From a virus, in the IMG/VR virus record IMGVR_UViG_3300043418_000072, positions 124,001 to 188,000 of that record: a DNA stretch of 64,000 nucleotides; one strand, written 5' to 3'. Of the stretch, positions 30,870 to 38,275 are shown in pieces. The position numbers and the translations under genes are program-made. The notes beneath the pieces are model-generated. The model did not search any database. It was not told the DNA's origin and saw nothing but the letters and a program-made list of their open reading frames with translations. The number at the start of each line of letters is the position of its first letter. The first letter of the stretch is position 1.

Positions 30870-31099
30870 GACCATCTCAACATAAAAATTGTTCTATCCG
30901 ATTCATTAATAAAGCCCCAATGCTGTTCAGCCCTGTCGCTCCAGCTACCCTGTTTGTTTAACAGCACGGTGCGATATTCCTGTATCATCCAAAGGTAATA
31001 AGGAGTTTCGTAATGATTTACGTTCATCATGTAGTACTCACGTGATTTAGCGTAGTAGGGATCTCGTTCGCAGTAAAATTGGACTAGGTCTGTTTTCAT
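30866..31099 (-). CDS. Array-family member, 77 aa
   Basis: MKTDLVQFYCERDPYYAKSR opening, YYLWMIQEYRTVLLN in the middle, GFINESDRTIFMLRWS at the end. Confidence 0.75.
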   Translation of the reverse strand: MKTDLVQFYCERDPYYAKSREYYMMNVNHYETPYYLWMIQEYRTVLLNKQGSWSDRAEQHWGFINESDRTIFMLRWS

Positions 31100-31356
31100 G
31101 ACCATCTCAGCAAAAACGCTACCCTATCTTCATCATTACGAAACCAAAACTTTGCATTGTTAGCATACCAACGAGCACCGGGTTCCCATACACCCATTTC
31201 TGCACTGGCACCAAAGGTTTCTACACACCATGCTAACATATTGCGCCAATTGGTATTTGTGTCATTTAAGCTACTAGGAATCCACCAATCAAAGTCTGGT
31301 CTAACCGTGTAGTAGCGAGCTCCGTGTATGCGCCCTTCTAACAATTCAAACTTCAT
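31096..31356 (-). CDS. Array-family member, 86 aa
   Basis: MKFELLEGRIHGARYYTVRP, MLAWCVETFGASAEMGVW, then FWFRNDEDRVAFLLRWS. One of the clearest examples of the family pattern. Confidence 0.8.
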   Translation of the reverse strand: MKFELLEGRIHGARYYTVRPDFDWWIPSSLNDTNTNWRNMLAWCVETFGASAEMGVWEPGARWYANNAKFWFRNDEDRVAFLLRWS

Positions 31357-31588
31357 TGCTTGCTTTCAGTGCAAACCAAGTTATGATTTCGTTATTCAGG
31401 CAATCGTGTCGAATCCATACACCATCGGGCGCACTAAACCATTCGCGGTCCACAAGCGGCATCGTGATACGGTTGTCACTAATGTGCAGGCGGCACAGGT
31501 CAATTTCCTCACTGCCCCATATAAAGTCCTTGGGAACGTGTTTGAATTTAAAAAATCGGTGAGTCTCGCTATACATTACTTTGCCCAC
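31346..31588 (-). CDS. Divergent array-family member, 80 aa
   Basis: MGKVMYSETHRFFKFKHVPK start; ends LNNEIITWFALKASNEV, in which F-A-L-K is kept but the Trp is lost. Overlaps the next gene by 11 bp. Confidence 0.65.
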   Translation of the reverse strand: MGKVMYSETHRFFKFKHVPKDFIWGSEEIDLCRLHISDNRITMPLVDREWFSAPDGVWIRHDCLNNEIITWFALKASNEV

Positions 31589-31833
31589 TTTAGTGCGAAT
31601 AGCACTGCTTCTTCATCACATTCAAACTCAATGAACTTTTCACGAAGATACCCGGGACTGTGGTAGTAAGGATGGCGTGTGTTTGCTTTAAGCCATTCAT
31701 TGACTATATAATCCTTGTAGCTGATTTGCCATTGTGCTGGGACACCATCAATGGTGTGTGCATAGACAACACGGTGCAACACGGGAAAATTAACACCTGG
31801 GAATAACGGATTAGTTTTATAAGTTACTGCCAT
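31576..31833 (-). CDS. Array-family member, 85 aa
   Basis: MAVTYKTNPLFPGVNFPVLH opening, VNEWLKANTRHPYYHSPG in the middle, FECDEEAVLFALKWAK at the end. Confidence 0.75.
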   Translation of the reverse strand: MAVTYKTNPLFPGVNFPVLHRVVYAHTIDGVPAQWQISYKDYIVNEWLKANTRHPYYHSPGYLREKFIEFECDEEAVLFALKWAK

Positions 31834-32051
31834 AACAATCCAAACAGTGTTGCATCTTCATCCCGATAAAAACGAATCGCCCATCGTTCGTCGCCATATC
31901 TGCCGGGCCCTTTGTTAACAATAGCAACACGGACGATGCAGGAACGTTCTTGAGGAAAGTGTGCGTCAAGCCACTTTTGTAGAGTTTCCATAGAGAACGT
32001 GCGACTGCCATTCATTAAGGTTGGGTATGGAATTTCAAGCAACTGCTGCAC
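31824..32051 (-). CDS. Array-family member, 75 aa
   Basis: MQQLLEIPYPTLMNGSRTFS, ETLQKWLDAHFPQERSC, then IRFYRDEDATLFGLLWQ. Overlaps 32035-32391 by 17 bp. Confidence 0.75.
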   Translation of the reverse strand: MQQLLEIPYPTLMNGSRTFSMETLQKWLDAHFPQERSCIVRVAIVNKGPGRYGDERWAIRFYRDEDATLFGLLWQ

Positions 32052-32391
32052 CTTGCCTTAAATAGTACCAAGCCAAGCGACTTTCTAATAAGTCATAAAA
32101 TGCTCTAGCTTCGTGTTTGTGAAAAAACACAACTCCCCCAACCACATACATGTCTTCCCATCCGTATGTCATATCAGACCGTTGAAAATAATTTTTTTCG
32201 CTAATCCACAGTGTTTCTAGTTCGCCATTGTTTAGCGTAATGCCCAGGCCAACTTCACGGCATCCAATGTCTCGGAACAGAAGATCAACTAACTTGTCTC
32301 GCTGTCTAGCATTATGTGCAAAGTTATTCTCAGCCCATGTCACTAACCAAGTGTTGTTAGGAAGATCTGTGAGTTTAAAAGGATTAGACAT
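32035..32391 (-). CDS. Divergent array-related protein, 118 aa
   Basis: MSNPFKLTDLPNNTWLVTWA opening; VVFFHKHEARAFYDLLESRL resembles the family strand-helix but continues for another 15 residues (AWYYLRQGAAVA). Membership is tentative. Confidence 0.6.
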   Translation of the reverse strand: MSNPFKLTDLPNNTWLVTWAENNFAHNARQRDKLVDLLFRDIGCREVGLGITLNNGELETLWISEKNYFQRSDMTYGWEDMYVVGGVVFFHKHEARAFYDLLESRLAWYYLRQGAAVA

Positions 32392-32392
32392 G

Positions 32393-32674
32393 CTATGCCC
32401 ATTTCAAACTAAACATTAACAGATCGCTTTCGCGGCGGAATACAAAGATCAAATCTGAGATATCTTCAAGATTGTCATCGTTGTCGTAGTACTCTTCTTC
32501 CTCTTCGTCGCTGCCTGGAACTAGTACTTCTTCATAGCAGTACCAATCTTCGGCGCCCAGCCATGTATTGTTTGCATGTCGCTTGCTACCAGGGCCAACG
32601 TTAGCGTTGAGCCATGCTTCGATTTGATCTAATTGATCGTGATGCTTGTGTGCTAGTTTAAGTTTATAACTCAT
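32393..32674 (-). CDS. Array-family member ending in TAG, 93 aa
   Basis: MSYKLKLAHKHHDQLDQIEA, WLNANVGPGSKRHANN, an acidic insert DEEEEEYYDNDDN and FRRESDLLMFSLKWA. The stop is TAG; readthrough would add only three residues before TAA. Confidence 0.8.
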   Translation of the reverse strand: MSYKLKLAHKHHDQLDQIEAWLNANVGPGSKRHANNTWLGAEDWYCYEEVLVPGSDEEEEEYYDNDDNLEDISDLIFVFRRESDLLMFSLKWA

Positions 32675-32940
32675 GTGAATTTCATTACTAAAAATGTATA
32701 GGCTTTTGTAGCTTCTTCTAAGTTACGGTATTTCCAGTGTGTGCCAGCTTGCCCGCTGCGGCAGCGAGTTGGGTCAATCACATCGCGAACTTGCTCGGGG
32801 AAACTTTTCTCCCCTGCAGGTCGTTCTCGGTCCATCCAGTAATCATATGTCATCTCGACACGATAATGCACCTTGTCGCTTTTGCGATGGCGCCATTTGA
32901 TTAATCGGAAATTCTCGCCGCGGTGGATAATATTGTCCAT
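32671..32940 (-). CDS. Hypothetical array-neighbour protein, 89 aa
   Basis: Start set at MDNIIHRGENFRLIKWRHRK, just beyond the stop of 32942-33418. EATKAYTFLVMKFT at the end is a distant version of the family helix. A longer reading to 33015 would overlap the coiled-coil gene. Confidence 0.6.
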   Translation of the reverse strand: MDNIIHRGENFRLIKWRHRKSDKVHYRVEMTYDYWMDRERPAGEKSFPEQVRDVIDPTRCRSGQAGTHWKYRNLEEATKAYTFLVMKFT

Positions 32941-32941
32941 A

Positions 32942-33418
32942 TCATTCAGTTCCCAAAATATTCCACATACCCAATTGCTCTTTGAGATGTCTATTCTCTG
33001 CTTGTACCTTGTCAATTACTTCGTGAGCTTTTTCAGCTTCTCTAACTGCGTAAAGGTGATTGGATTTTGCAGAGTCAATTGCCCGCTGCGCATCTACTAG
33101 AAGTTCTGTAACGGTGCGTCGACTTAACTTATCAAGTTCTTCACGAGCATCCGCTAAATCCATTTCGGCTACCGCACGGTCATCTTCTGCGTAGGCAACC
33201 ATCTTTTGCAAGTGGGTGATGTAATCTCCGGGGTAGTAGTCTTGGTGATCGTCTGTAAAGACCCATGTGTTAGGATCCATGCCTGCTTCGACTAAATCAC
33301 CAACAAGCCCACCGTTAGGTGCAGACAGCATGTTGATTAATCGTTTGACCAATGGATCAGTGCTAGTCAAATCCAAGTAGCGTAGCAGCTCTACGTCAGA
33401 TAGATGATTTAGATTCAT
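32942..33418 (-). CDS. Conserved coiled-coil phage protein, 158 aa
   Basis: MNLNHLSDVELLRYLDLTST then PLVKRLINML is a recurrent phage N-terminus. The C-terminal 80 residues are a heptad-rich coiled coil (DDRAVAEMDLADAREELDKL, VREAEKAHEVIDKVQAENRH). Not an array-family member, although embedded in the array. Confidence 0.75.
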   Translation of the reverse strand: MNLNHLSDVELLRYLDLTSTDPLVKRLINMLSAPNGGLVGDLVEAGMDPNTWVFTDDHQDYYPGDYITHLQKMVAYAEDDRAVAEMDLADAREELDKLSRRTVTELLVDAQRAIDSAKSNHLYAVREAEKAHEVIDKVQAENRHLKEQLGMWNILGTE

Positions 33419-33725
33419 GTTTTAAAATCTCGAATAGTGTTGCATATTCAACCCAGGGTTCCATGTGAAAGCCTTTGCCCCACACTGCCCAGAATCGTTG
33501 TTTGTAAACAGTGCGTAACCAAATGCGATTACCACCTATTGTTTTAACTGGCCAAAGTGCAAACGTCTTGCGCCATGGGTAGCAGTCAGGCCCGTTGTAA
33601 ATTCGTTCAGTTATGTCCAACTCCACAGTCTCCGATCCTATTAGCAATGGCGCAATGCCTGTTGGGTTCTTGTCCCACTTAAGGCGATGTTCTCCGATTC
33701 GGCCATTTTTAAGACGAACTTTCAT
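33396..33725 (-). CDS. Divergent array-family member, 109 aa
   Basis: MKVRLKNGRIGEHRLKWDKN opening, aromatic centre RTVYKQRFWAVWGKGFHMEP and ending VEYATLFEILKHESKSSI, a degenerate version of the family helix. Confidence 0.6.
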   Translation of the reverse strand: MKVRLKNGRIGEHRLKWDKNPTGIAPLLIGSETVELDITERIYNGPDCYPWRKTFALWPVKTIGGNRIWLRTVYKQRFWAVWGKGFHMEPWVEYATLFEILKHESKSSI

Positions 33726-34006
33726 TAATACGAATGTGTTACCGACTCAGTATAGATTTGTTGTAGTAGATGGATTCTACCTGCGTACCGTAATTGTAAC
33801 ATACATTCACCTTTATCGTCAAATGTGGTTAGTTTTATAACCCCGGGCGAGCTGCGGTAGTGATAGACCTGCCCGCTGGTTTCAATACGCTGATGCTCAC
33901 CTTGCTGGGCGTCTAGTTGTATGCCATTGTTTTTGCAGTAGTCTACATCAGACTGGTCGGGGATAACATTGTGATCCAACACCCAAATTCTTACTATAGT
34001 TAACAT
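33725..34006 (-). CDS. Divergent array-family member, 93 aa
   Basis: MLTIVRIWVLDHNVIPDQSD, then VIKLTTFDDKGECMLQLRYA. The strand-helix is present but followed by 20 further residues. Overlaps 34000-34263 by 7 bp. Confidence 0.6.
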   Translation of the reverse strand: MLTIVRIWVLDHNVIPDQSDVDYCKNNGIQLDAQQGEHQRIETSGQVYHYRSSPGVIKLTTFDDKGECMLQLRYAGRIHLLQQIYTESVTHSY

Positions 34007-34263
34007 ACACTATCCGCAAAACTCAGAGCAAACATAATAGCAGCTTGTTCCCATTCAAATTGAAATGTAGTGTATTCACTATCCCAAGTTTTTGTGCCTC
34101 CACGCCAATCAATGTAGTAGCGTTTGAAATAGCCCTTATCGCCTGTTGGATAGTCGTCGCACCACTTCATCATAGCATTGACTTCAGGCGAGTTCTTTTT
34201 AATACGCACCTTATATCTAAAGTCGGGGTACTGATTCCCGCCACCGCCGTAAAATAATTCCAT
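34000..34263 (-). CDS. Array-family member, 87 aa
   Basis: MELFYGGGGNQYPDFRYKVR opening via TAATG overlap with AGGTGG upstream, MMKWCDDYPTGDKGYF in the middle, FEWEQAAIMFALSFADSVC at the end. Confidence 0.75.
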   Translation of the reverse strand: MELFYGGGGNQYPDFRYKVRIKKNSPEVNAMMKWCDDYPTGDKGYFKRYYIDWRGGTKTWDSEYTTFQFEWEQAAIMFALSFADSVC

Positions 34264-34481
34264 TAGCTCCACCTCAACACAAACATTGTAGCATCTTCTT
34301 CCCTGCGAAATTTAATCCATCCACCATGGCTATCCCAAGTGCCATTACCTAATGCTAGTCCCGGGTGACCGAATGTGGTCCAGCACCATCCGTATATTTC
34401 GCTCATCTCTGGACCTTGTGGACTGTAGTACATTTCCCACTCGTAGTATCGGTCCGGGCGATGTTTGAATTTAATATTCAT
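34263..34481 (-). CDS. Array-family member, 72 aa
   Basis: MNIKFKHRPDRYYEWEMYYS, EIYGWCWTTFGHPGLALGNG, then IKFRREEDATMFVLRWS. Perfect match to the family layout. Confidence 0.8.
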   Translation of the reverse strand: MNIKFKHRPDRYYEWEMYYSPQGPEMSEIYGWCWTTFGHPGLALGNGTWDSHGGWIKFRREEDATMFVLRWS

Positions 34482-34897
34482 TACACACTCCAGTATAGAC
34501 TAAACATTACAGCATCTTGCTCATTGTTAAATGCAAAAAATAGAATGTTGTGGCTTAGACCCATGCACCCTTGCGTCCATTCGCCATCCCAACTCTTGTC
34601 AACTGGGAGGATATCTTCTCTCCATTTACCGGTGGCATTTGCTGCGCACCACGTGGTCATGTTATCAACTACGGTGATCCATCCTTGGCCATGCCGCCGT
34701 TCCAGTGGCACTGTGTCGTCAAACGGGACGAGGTAAGGGTAGCCACGATACACGTCCTTACGAATACTACCACCACGTGCGCAAAAATCAGGATCATTTA
34801 TGAGATCAAACTGGCGCTGAGTCCATCCCTTCTTCTTAAGGTAACGGGCATGTCGCCATGCTTGAAACCTACCTACCGTAGCGTGTAGTAACTTCAT
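34481..34897 (-). CDS. Array-family member with long N-terminus, 138 aa
   Basis: The first 40 residues (MKLLHATVGRFQAWRHARYL, KKKGWTQRQFDLINDP) are unique. TTWCAANATGKWRED and FAFNNEQDAVMFSLYWSV are the family parts. Overlaps the TAG-terminated upstream gene by 29 bp. Confidence 0.75.
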   Translation of the reverse strand: MKLLHATVGRFQAWRHARYLKKKGWTQRQFDLINDPDFCARGGSIRKDVYRGYPYLVPFDDTVPLERRHGQGWITVVDNMTTWCAANATGKWREDILPVDKSWDGEWTQGCMGLSHNILFFAFNNEQDAVMFSLYWSV

Positions 34898-35084
34898 CTA
34901 GTGTTTTCTTTGCTATTTTTCCTGACGGATGATCTGGGTGCATACGTGCGATATCATCTAGTGCAGTCCACATCAACTCGTGTTCGTGTTGTTGCTGGTA
35001 TACCTTATCCCGCAAGCGACTGGCATCCATAATGCTTAGGACACCAGCAATTAACTTGGGAAGGATACGAGCAAGGAATTCCAA
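34869..35084 (-). CDS. Small helical protein with TTG start and TAG stop, 71 aa
   Basis: Likely TTG start giving MEFLARILPKLIAGVLSIMD; helical DKVYQQQHEHELMWTALDDI and TLDEVTTRYGR. Not an array-family sequence. Terminated by TAG; a suppressed ribosome would add ten residues to the next TAA. Confidence 0.5.
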   Translation of the reverse strand: MEFLARILPKLIAGVLSIMDASRLRDKVYQQQHEHELMWTALDDIARMHPDHPSGKIAKKTLDEVTTRYGR

Positions 35085-35312
35085 TTATAAGTACTTCAAT
35101 CTAAACATTGTTTCTGCTGCGTCATTGAAGAAGTCTAAGTAGACAGTAGTGATGTAACCTGTTTGTTCTCGGTAAACCTGATGATGGCGGTCGGTGAATC
35201 CTAACTCACGCTTCATTACAGATCGCAAGAGCCAAACACTAGGCTTGTCTGCGTACTCAATTTTAATCTGAGCTCGGATCTTGCGCCACTCAGTATCGGT
35301 TAGTGTGATCAT
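35085..35312 (-). CDS. Array-family member, 75 aa
   Basis: MITLTDTEWRKIRAQIKIEY opening, VWLLRSVMKRELGFTD in the middle, LDFFNDAAETMFRLKYL at the end (Tyr in place of Trp). Confidence 0.7.
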   Translation of the reverse strand: MITLTDTEWRKIRAQIKIEYADKPSVWLLRSVMKRELGFTDRHHQVYREQTGYITTVYLDFFNDAAETMFRLKYL

Positions 35313-35547
35313 ACTTTAACTTGAAAAAGGTTGCATCCTCATCTTTAAGTTTAGCAGTTACTCTGTAACGAAGAGAGTATGAGTGGTAATCGTTGCACTT
35401 GCTCCATTGCGGGGTTTCAATTGCATTAGCCATAACCCATTTCCCTGCATCACTTTGCTGCCATTCCCATAGAGGCCATGCGGCATAAAGGTCCGGGTCA
35501 TCAACATCCCCCACTGAAAATTCATGAACAGCTAGAGTCACCGCCAT
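35290..35547 (-). CDS. Array-family member, 85 aa
   Basis: VTLAVHEFSVGDVDDPDLYA, WEWQQSDAGKWVMAN, then KLKDEDATFFKLKYDHTNRY. Start either ATG 35547, lying in the KW codons of the previous gene, or GTG 35541 overlapping its TGA. Confidence 0.7.
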   Translation of the reverse strand: MAVTLAVHEFSVGDVDDPDLYAAWPLWEWQQSDAGKWVMANAIETPQWSKCNDYHSYSLRYRVTAKLKDEDATFFKLKYDHTNRY

Positions 35548-35720
35548 TTTAATGCAAATAGTGTAGCATCAGAGGGACTAGAGAAATCAAACCTATACGT
35601 GGGATTGTTACCCAGCATACTGTTTAAGTCTATTGTCCATCCCTTAATACCAAATTGTTGTCTGCACCAGCCGCCCGCCTCAAGCGCCTTATCGGCACCA
35701 TTAATTGTGATAGAGTTCAT
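35538..35720 (-). CDS. Array-family member, first cistron of array 1, 60 aa
   Basis: MNSITINGADKALEAGGWCR, QQFGIKGWTIDLN, then FDFSSPSDATLFALKWR. The ATG is 6 nt after the -10 of its promoter, so it is probably leaderless; the upstream in-frame ATG (35735) lies within the promoter. Confidence 0.75.
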   Translation of the reverse strand: MNSITINGADKALEAGGWCRQQFGIKGWTIDLNSMLGNNPTYRFDFSSPSDATLFALKWR

Positions 35721-35726
35721 AGTACT

Positions 35727-35755
35727 ATTATACACTAAATGCCTTTATGCGTCAA
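35727..35755 (-). promoter_or_regulatory. Sigma70-type promoter heading array 1
   Basis: -35 TTGACG (35750-35755), 17-bp spacer, -10 TATAAT (35727-35732). Transcription should begin at or next to the ATG of 35538-35720. Confidence 0.88.
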
Positions 35756-36129
35756 AGTGATGTATTCTTGAGAGTATCCCAAGTTTTCATCTTTTCCTTG
35801 ATCTCTAATTCCAACTTGCGGTATTCGTCACCTAACCGTTTTAGTTCTGCCCATTCGGTTTCGAGTGAGACATCGGGTTTCAGCATGGCCAACCTTGATT
35901 CAAGGGCCTCTAGCGTATCCTTGAGACTCTTGCCGTTCATAACAATGTCTGCCTGTTCTCCGTTTAGCGTAATAGTCGCTTGCTGCGTAACTGTCATTGG
36001 ATTAGCGGCAGTGGTCCATGTGGTATTAGAGTATCCATTTGATCCACTAACTGAAAATGGATTAGCGACAGTAGTTGCGCCAGCAAATAAGTTGCCGGTA
36101 TGCTTGTGATTATTTAAAATGTATGCCAA
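35752..36129 (-). CDS. Hypothetical protein, 125 aa
   Basis: Ser/Thr/Asn-rich N-terminus (TVANPFSVSGSNGYSNTTWT), a strand pair TITLNGEQADIVMNGKSLKD and a C-terminal coiled helix KRLGDEYRKLELEIKEKMKT. Looks like a virion or scaffold-type protein. No function assigned. Preceded by the terminator at 36145. Confidence 0.65.
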   Translation of the reverse strand: MAYILNNHKHTGNLFAGATTVANPFSVSGSNGYSNTTWTTAANPMTVTQQATITLNGEQADIVMNGKSLKDTLEALESRLAMLKPDVSLETEWAELKRLGDEYRKLELEIKEKMKTWDTLKNTSL

Positions 36130-36144
36130 AATTTACCTCGTAAA

Positions 36145-36170
36145 AAAGCCTATACCGCAGTATAGGCTTT
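36145..36170 (-). terminator. Rho-independent terminator
   Basis: Perfect 11-bp stem with a 4-nt loop (AAAGCCTATAC-CGCA-GTATAGGCTTT), followed on minus by TTTTTTAC. Ends the metallophosphoesterase transcript. Confidence 0.9.
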
Positions 36171-36191
36171 GTGTTAACTAAAGTCAACAGG

Positions 36192-37034
36192 TTAGATATC
36201 AAATCCAAATGTTGGATCAAAGTCCTCTGCTTGCTGCTCATAGTTCTTGTAACCACGTGGGTTGCAAATAACACGAGTGTCACCAACCATGTAATCAAAC
36301 TGATGGTGTGTATGACCGTGTGTCCAAACTTTAATCTCAGGGTTGTCTAATATAAACTCACTGAGATCGCTGCTGTACGCACCATTCATAATGACATCGT
36401 CTGCGTAACGCGGATGAGTGCTCAACTTGCTCGGGCTGTGATGTGTACATACAACCACTGGCTTGTTACGGCCACTCATGCGGTTCTCACTCAGCTGCTG
36501 AGTAAAGTATTGTTTGGTCTTAATGTGCTCAGTTACAGTCTTTTCGGGCTGCAAGCGATGGTAAGCACCATTAGTCTCGTTCAGCATAGTTACCTGACGA
36601 TAGTCATTCATCATGCTCTTCATGTGGTACAAGGTAAGCTGATCATGGTTGTTCATGTCAGTCCACAGCGTTCCGCCTATAAACAACACACCGTCAATTT
36701 CGTACGTTTCTTTTTCAAGCAGATGCACGTTAGACGGCAACTGGCTCTTGATGTGATCATAGGTCTTATGGAACTGATAACCATAGTGCTCATGGTTGCC
36801 CATTACGTAAATGACTTCGCGGTACTTAGCGCACTCTTCCTCTAGGAAGCGACTGCACCGATCGGGGCGCTGGTCTTTACGCTCGTGCTCTAGCAATACC
36901 ATTGCTGGGTTGTAATCTTCTTTCTTGAAACGCTTGGCTTCGCAAACGTCGCCGCTGAGAATAAGTACATCGCCGCCGGGCAACGTCAAGTCTGCAAAAT
37001 CCAAGTGTAAATCACTCATTACGCTAACACGCAT
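36192..37034 (-). CDS. Calcineurin-like metallophosphoesterase
   Basis: 280 aa with all family motifs: VSVMSDLHLDF (DxH), LILSGDVCEAK (GDxx), YVMGNHEHYGY (GNHE), CTHHSPSKLS and VWTHGHTHHQFDY (GHxH). A dinuclear-metal phosphoesterase; targets could be nucleotides, RNA ends or proteins. Has its own promoter (37058-37086) and terminator, so it is a single-gene unit. Confidence 0.88.
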   Translation of the reverse strand: MRVSVMSDLHLDFADLTLPGGDVLILSGDVCEAKRFKKEDYNPAMVLLEHERKDQRPDRCSRFLEEECAKYREVIYVMGNHEHYGYQFHKTYDHIKSQLPSNVHLLEKETYEIDGVLFIGGTLWTDMNNHDQLTLYHMKSMMNDYRQVTMLNETNGAYHRLQPEKTVTEHIKTKQYFTQQLSENRMSGRNKPVVVCTHHSPSKLSTHPRYADDVIMNGAYSSDLSEFILDNPEIKVWTHGHTHHQFDYMVGDTRVICNPRGYKNYEQQAEDFDPTFGFDI

Positions 37035-37057
37035 GATAGTTCCTTTAGTAATGTGCT

Positions 37058-37086
37058 ATTGTAGCACTATTCCAATTTCTTGTCAA
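37058..37086 (-). promoter_or_regulatory. Sigma70-type promoter
   Basis: -35 TTGACA (37081-37086), 17-bp spacer, -10 TACAAT (37058-37063). Drives the metallophosphoesterase; AAAGGAA lies just before its ATG. Confidence 0.88.
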
Positions 37087-37089
37087 GAG

Positions 37090-37111
37090 AAAAGGCCCTT
37101 GCGAGCCTTTT
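37090..37111 (-). terminator. Rho-independent terminator
   Basis: AAAAGGC paired with GCCTTTT around CCTTGCGA, followed on minus by TCTCTT and on plus by T-rich sequence. Lies right after the HTH gene and just upstream of the next promoter. Confidence 0.75.
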
Positions 37112-37126
37112 TGGAGCAGTCTAGAA

Positions 37127-37414
37127 TTAGACCAAACCTTGTGCCATTGCTTTGTAAGCGATAGCAACCATTTTGCGGCTAGCTTCGCCGTAACGGTATT
37201 CAGTGACCTGAACGCCATTGCCTGCTTTACGGCTCTTGCCGTAAATGGCATAACCACGTTGACGGATTGCACTGATGGTAGCAGTTGGGTTAGCAATGCT
37301 GAAACGCTTGGCAATTTGTGCCTCGCTCAAAACTTCCTTGTCTAAGACCAATGCTTTGAACAATTTGCCTTGCTTAGTAGTTAAATCGAAACGCTTTAAG
37401 TTGATAGTTGTCAT
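37127..37414 (-). CDS. Helix-turn-helix DNA-binding protein, 95 aa
   Basis: MTTINLKRFDLTTKQGKLFK, then LSEAQIAKRFSIANPTATIS AIRQRGY, a helix-turn-helix with the recognition helix near residues 40-52, and a wing-like hairpin QVTEYRYGEAS. Probably a transcription regulator. Its leader has a perfect inverted repeat that could be its own operator. An in-frame ATG in the promoter zone (37450) is not used here. Confidence 0.7.
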   Translation of the reverse strand: MTTINLKRFDLTTKQGKLFKALVLDKEVLSEAQIAKRFSIANPTATISAIRQRGYAIYGKSRKAGNGVQVTEYRYGEASRKMVAIAYKAMAQGLV

Positions 37415-37436
37415 AATGTAATTTCCTTTAGTATTT

Positions 37437-37453
37437 GTTGTGTCTTGCACAAC
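37437..37453. promoter_or_regulatory. Inverted repeat in the HTH gene leader
   Basis: GTTGTG-TCTTG-CACAAC, a perfect 6-bp inverted repeat between the promoter and the HTH start. Candidate autoregulatory operator, or an RNA hairpin in the leader. Confidence 0.45.
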
Positions 37454-37460
37454 TGATTGT

Positions 37461-37490
37461 AGTATAGCAAAGTGCTATCTATAAGAACAA
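37461..37490 (-). promoter_or_regulatory. Weaker sigma70-type promoter
   Basis: -10 TATACT (37461-37466) and -35-like TTGTTC (37485-37490) with an 18-bp spacer. Drives the HTH gene. Departure from the common consensus fits a regulated promoter. Confidence 0.5.
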
Positions 37491-37504
37491 GAGTTATGGT
37501 AATC

Positions 37505-38068
37505 TTACTCGTTCTTGCTATCCAATGCAGCCCATCCTAGGCGGTGTAGGTCTTCTCGGATCTCGTCGGTAACACGACTTTCGGACACGTAGGCTTGTGA
37601 TTGCTTGTGATAGGCCAACTGCTCTTCTGTGTAATCTGCTAGTTCTTCGGGCGTTGCATCTCCGTTGCGAATACCGCTGCAATACCAATCAATGTAGTCG
37701 CCTTTTTCCTGCATATCGGCAACAATACCGCCGGCATAACGCCAAGAACAGCCCCAGGTCTTGCCTGTTAAGATAGGCCAAGTGTCTAGCTTCTGGAAGT
37801 CATTGTTGCACATGGCAGCATAGAGATTCTGTGCATACACATCATCGCTACGCACCTTTTCAAGGATCCAATCTGTTGTACGAAGATCGTACTCCATGTT
37901 GTCCTTTTGCCATTCGGGGTCTTGAGTTCTCAGGTCAGCTTTATGGTTCCACTCTTCGTAATGTTCAATCATTTGCAGGGCATCTTCGTCCGTTGGATCA
38001 ACCAACAGTTTGTCACGATAACTTTGAGCCTGAAAAGTATTACGCTCGGGACTTTTGCTAATAGTCAT
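37505..38068 (-). CDS. Hypothetical protein, 187 aa
   Basis: Charged, aromatic sequence: SYRDKLLVDPTDEDALQMIE, TGKTWGCSWRYAGGIVADMQ and DYIDWYCSGIRNGDATPEEL. The CSWRYAGGIVA-M---G-Y-DWYCSG stretch recurs in phage proteins of unknown role. ATGA overlap with 38065-38274. Confidence 0.7.
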   Translation of the reverse strand: MTISKSPERNTFQAQSYRDKLLVDPTDEDALQMIEHYEEWNHKADLRTQDPEWQKDNMEYDLRTTDWILEKVRSDDVYAQNLYAAMCNNDFQKLDTWPILTGKTWGCSWRYAGGIVADMQEKGDYIDWYCSGIRNGDATPEELADYTEEQLAYHKQSQAYVSESRVTDEIREDLHRLGWAALDSKNE

Positions 38069-38274
38069 TGCTTAGTTAGAAAGATAGTGCCATCATCACG
38101 AACATCCCACACCAGAGTATCGCCGATTGCCCATCCTTGTGCAGCAAGTAGTTCATCAGGAATGGGCATAACCAGGTCGTCCCCGTCTTCTTGTAAAGTA
38201 ACCACCCAAGAGTTCTTGCCAGTCTGTTCCCATTCTGGAGTTAGATCGCTTGGGTCAATCTTGCTTGTGGTCAT
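38065..38274 (-). CDS. SpoVT/AbrB-like protein, 69 aa
   Basis: DDLVMPIPDELLAAQGWAIG then DTLVWDVRDDGTIFLTK is the swapped-hairpin AbrB pattern (strand, P-x-x-L helix, G-D-x-L strand). AbrB domains bind DNA as antitoxins or regulators. No toxin partner is evident next to it, so a regulator is likelier. Confidence 0.6.
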   Translation of the reverse strand: MTTSKIDPSDLTPEWEQTGKNSWVVTLQEDGDDLVMPIPDELLAAQGWAIGDTLVWDVRDDGTIFLTKQ

Positions 38275-38275
38275 A

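Noticed and set aside
27036-35720. Prophage remnant or degraded-gene cluster in the array region
   Set aside because: Junctions are exact (ATGA, TAATG) with SDs in place, and frames are intact apart from one start-less member, which is not decay.
38065-38274. Toxin-antitoxin pair with the AbrB-like protein as antitoxin
   Set aside because: Neither neighbour (187-aa hypothetical or membrane protein) shows MazF, PIN or other toxin motifs.
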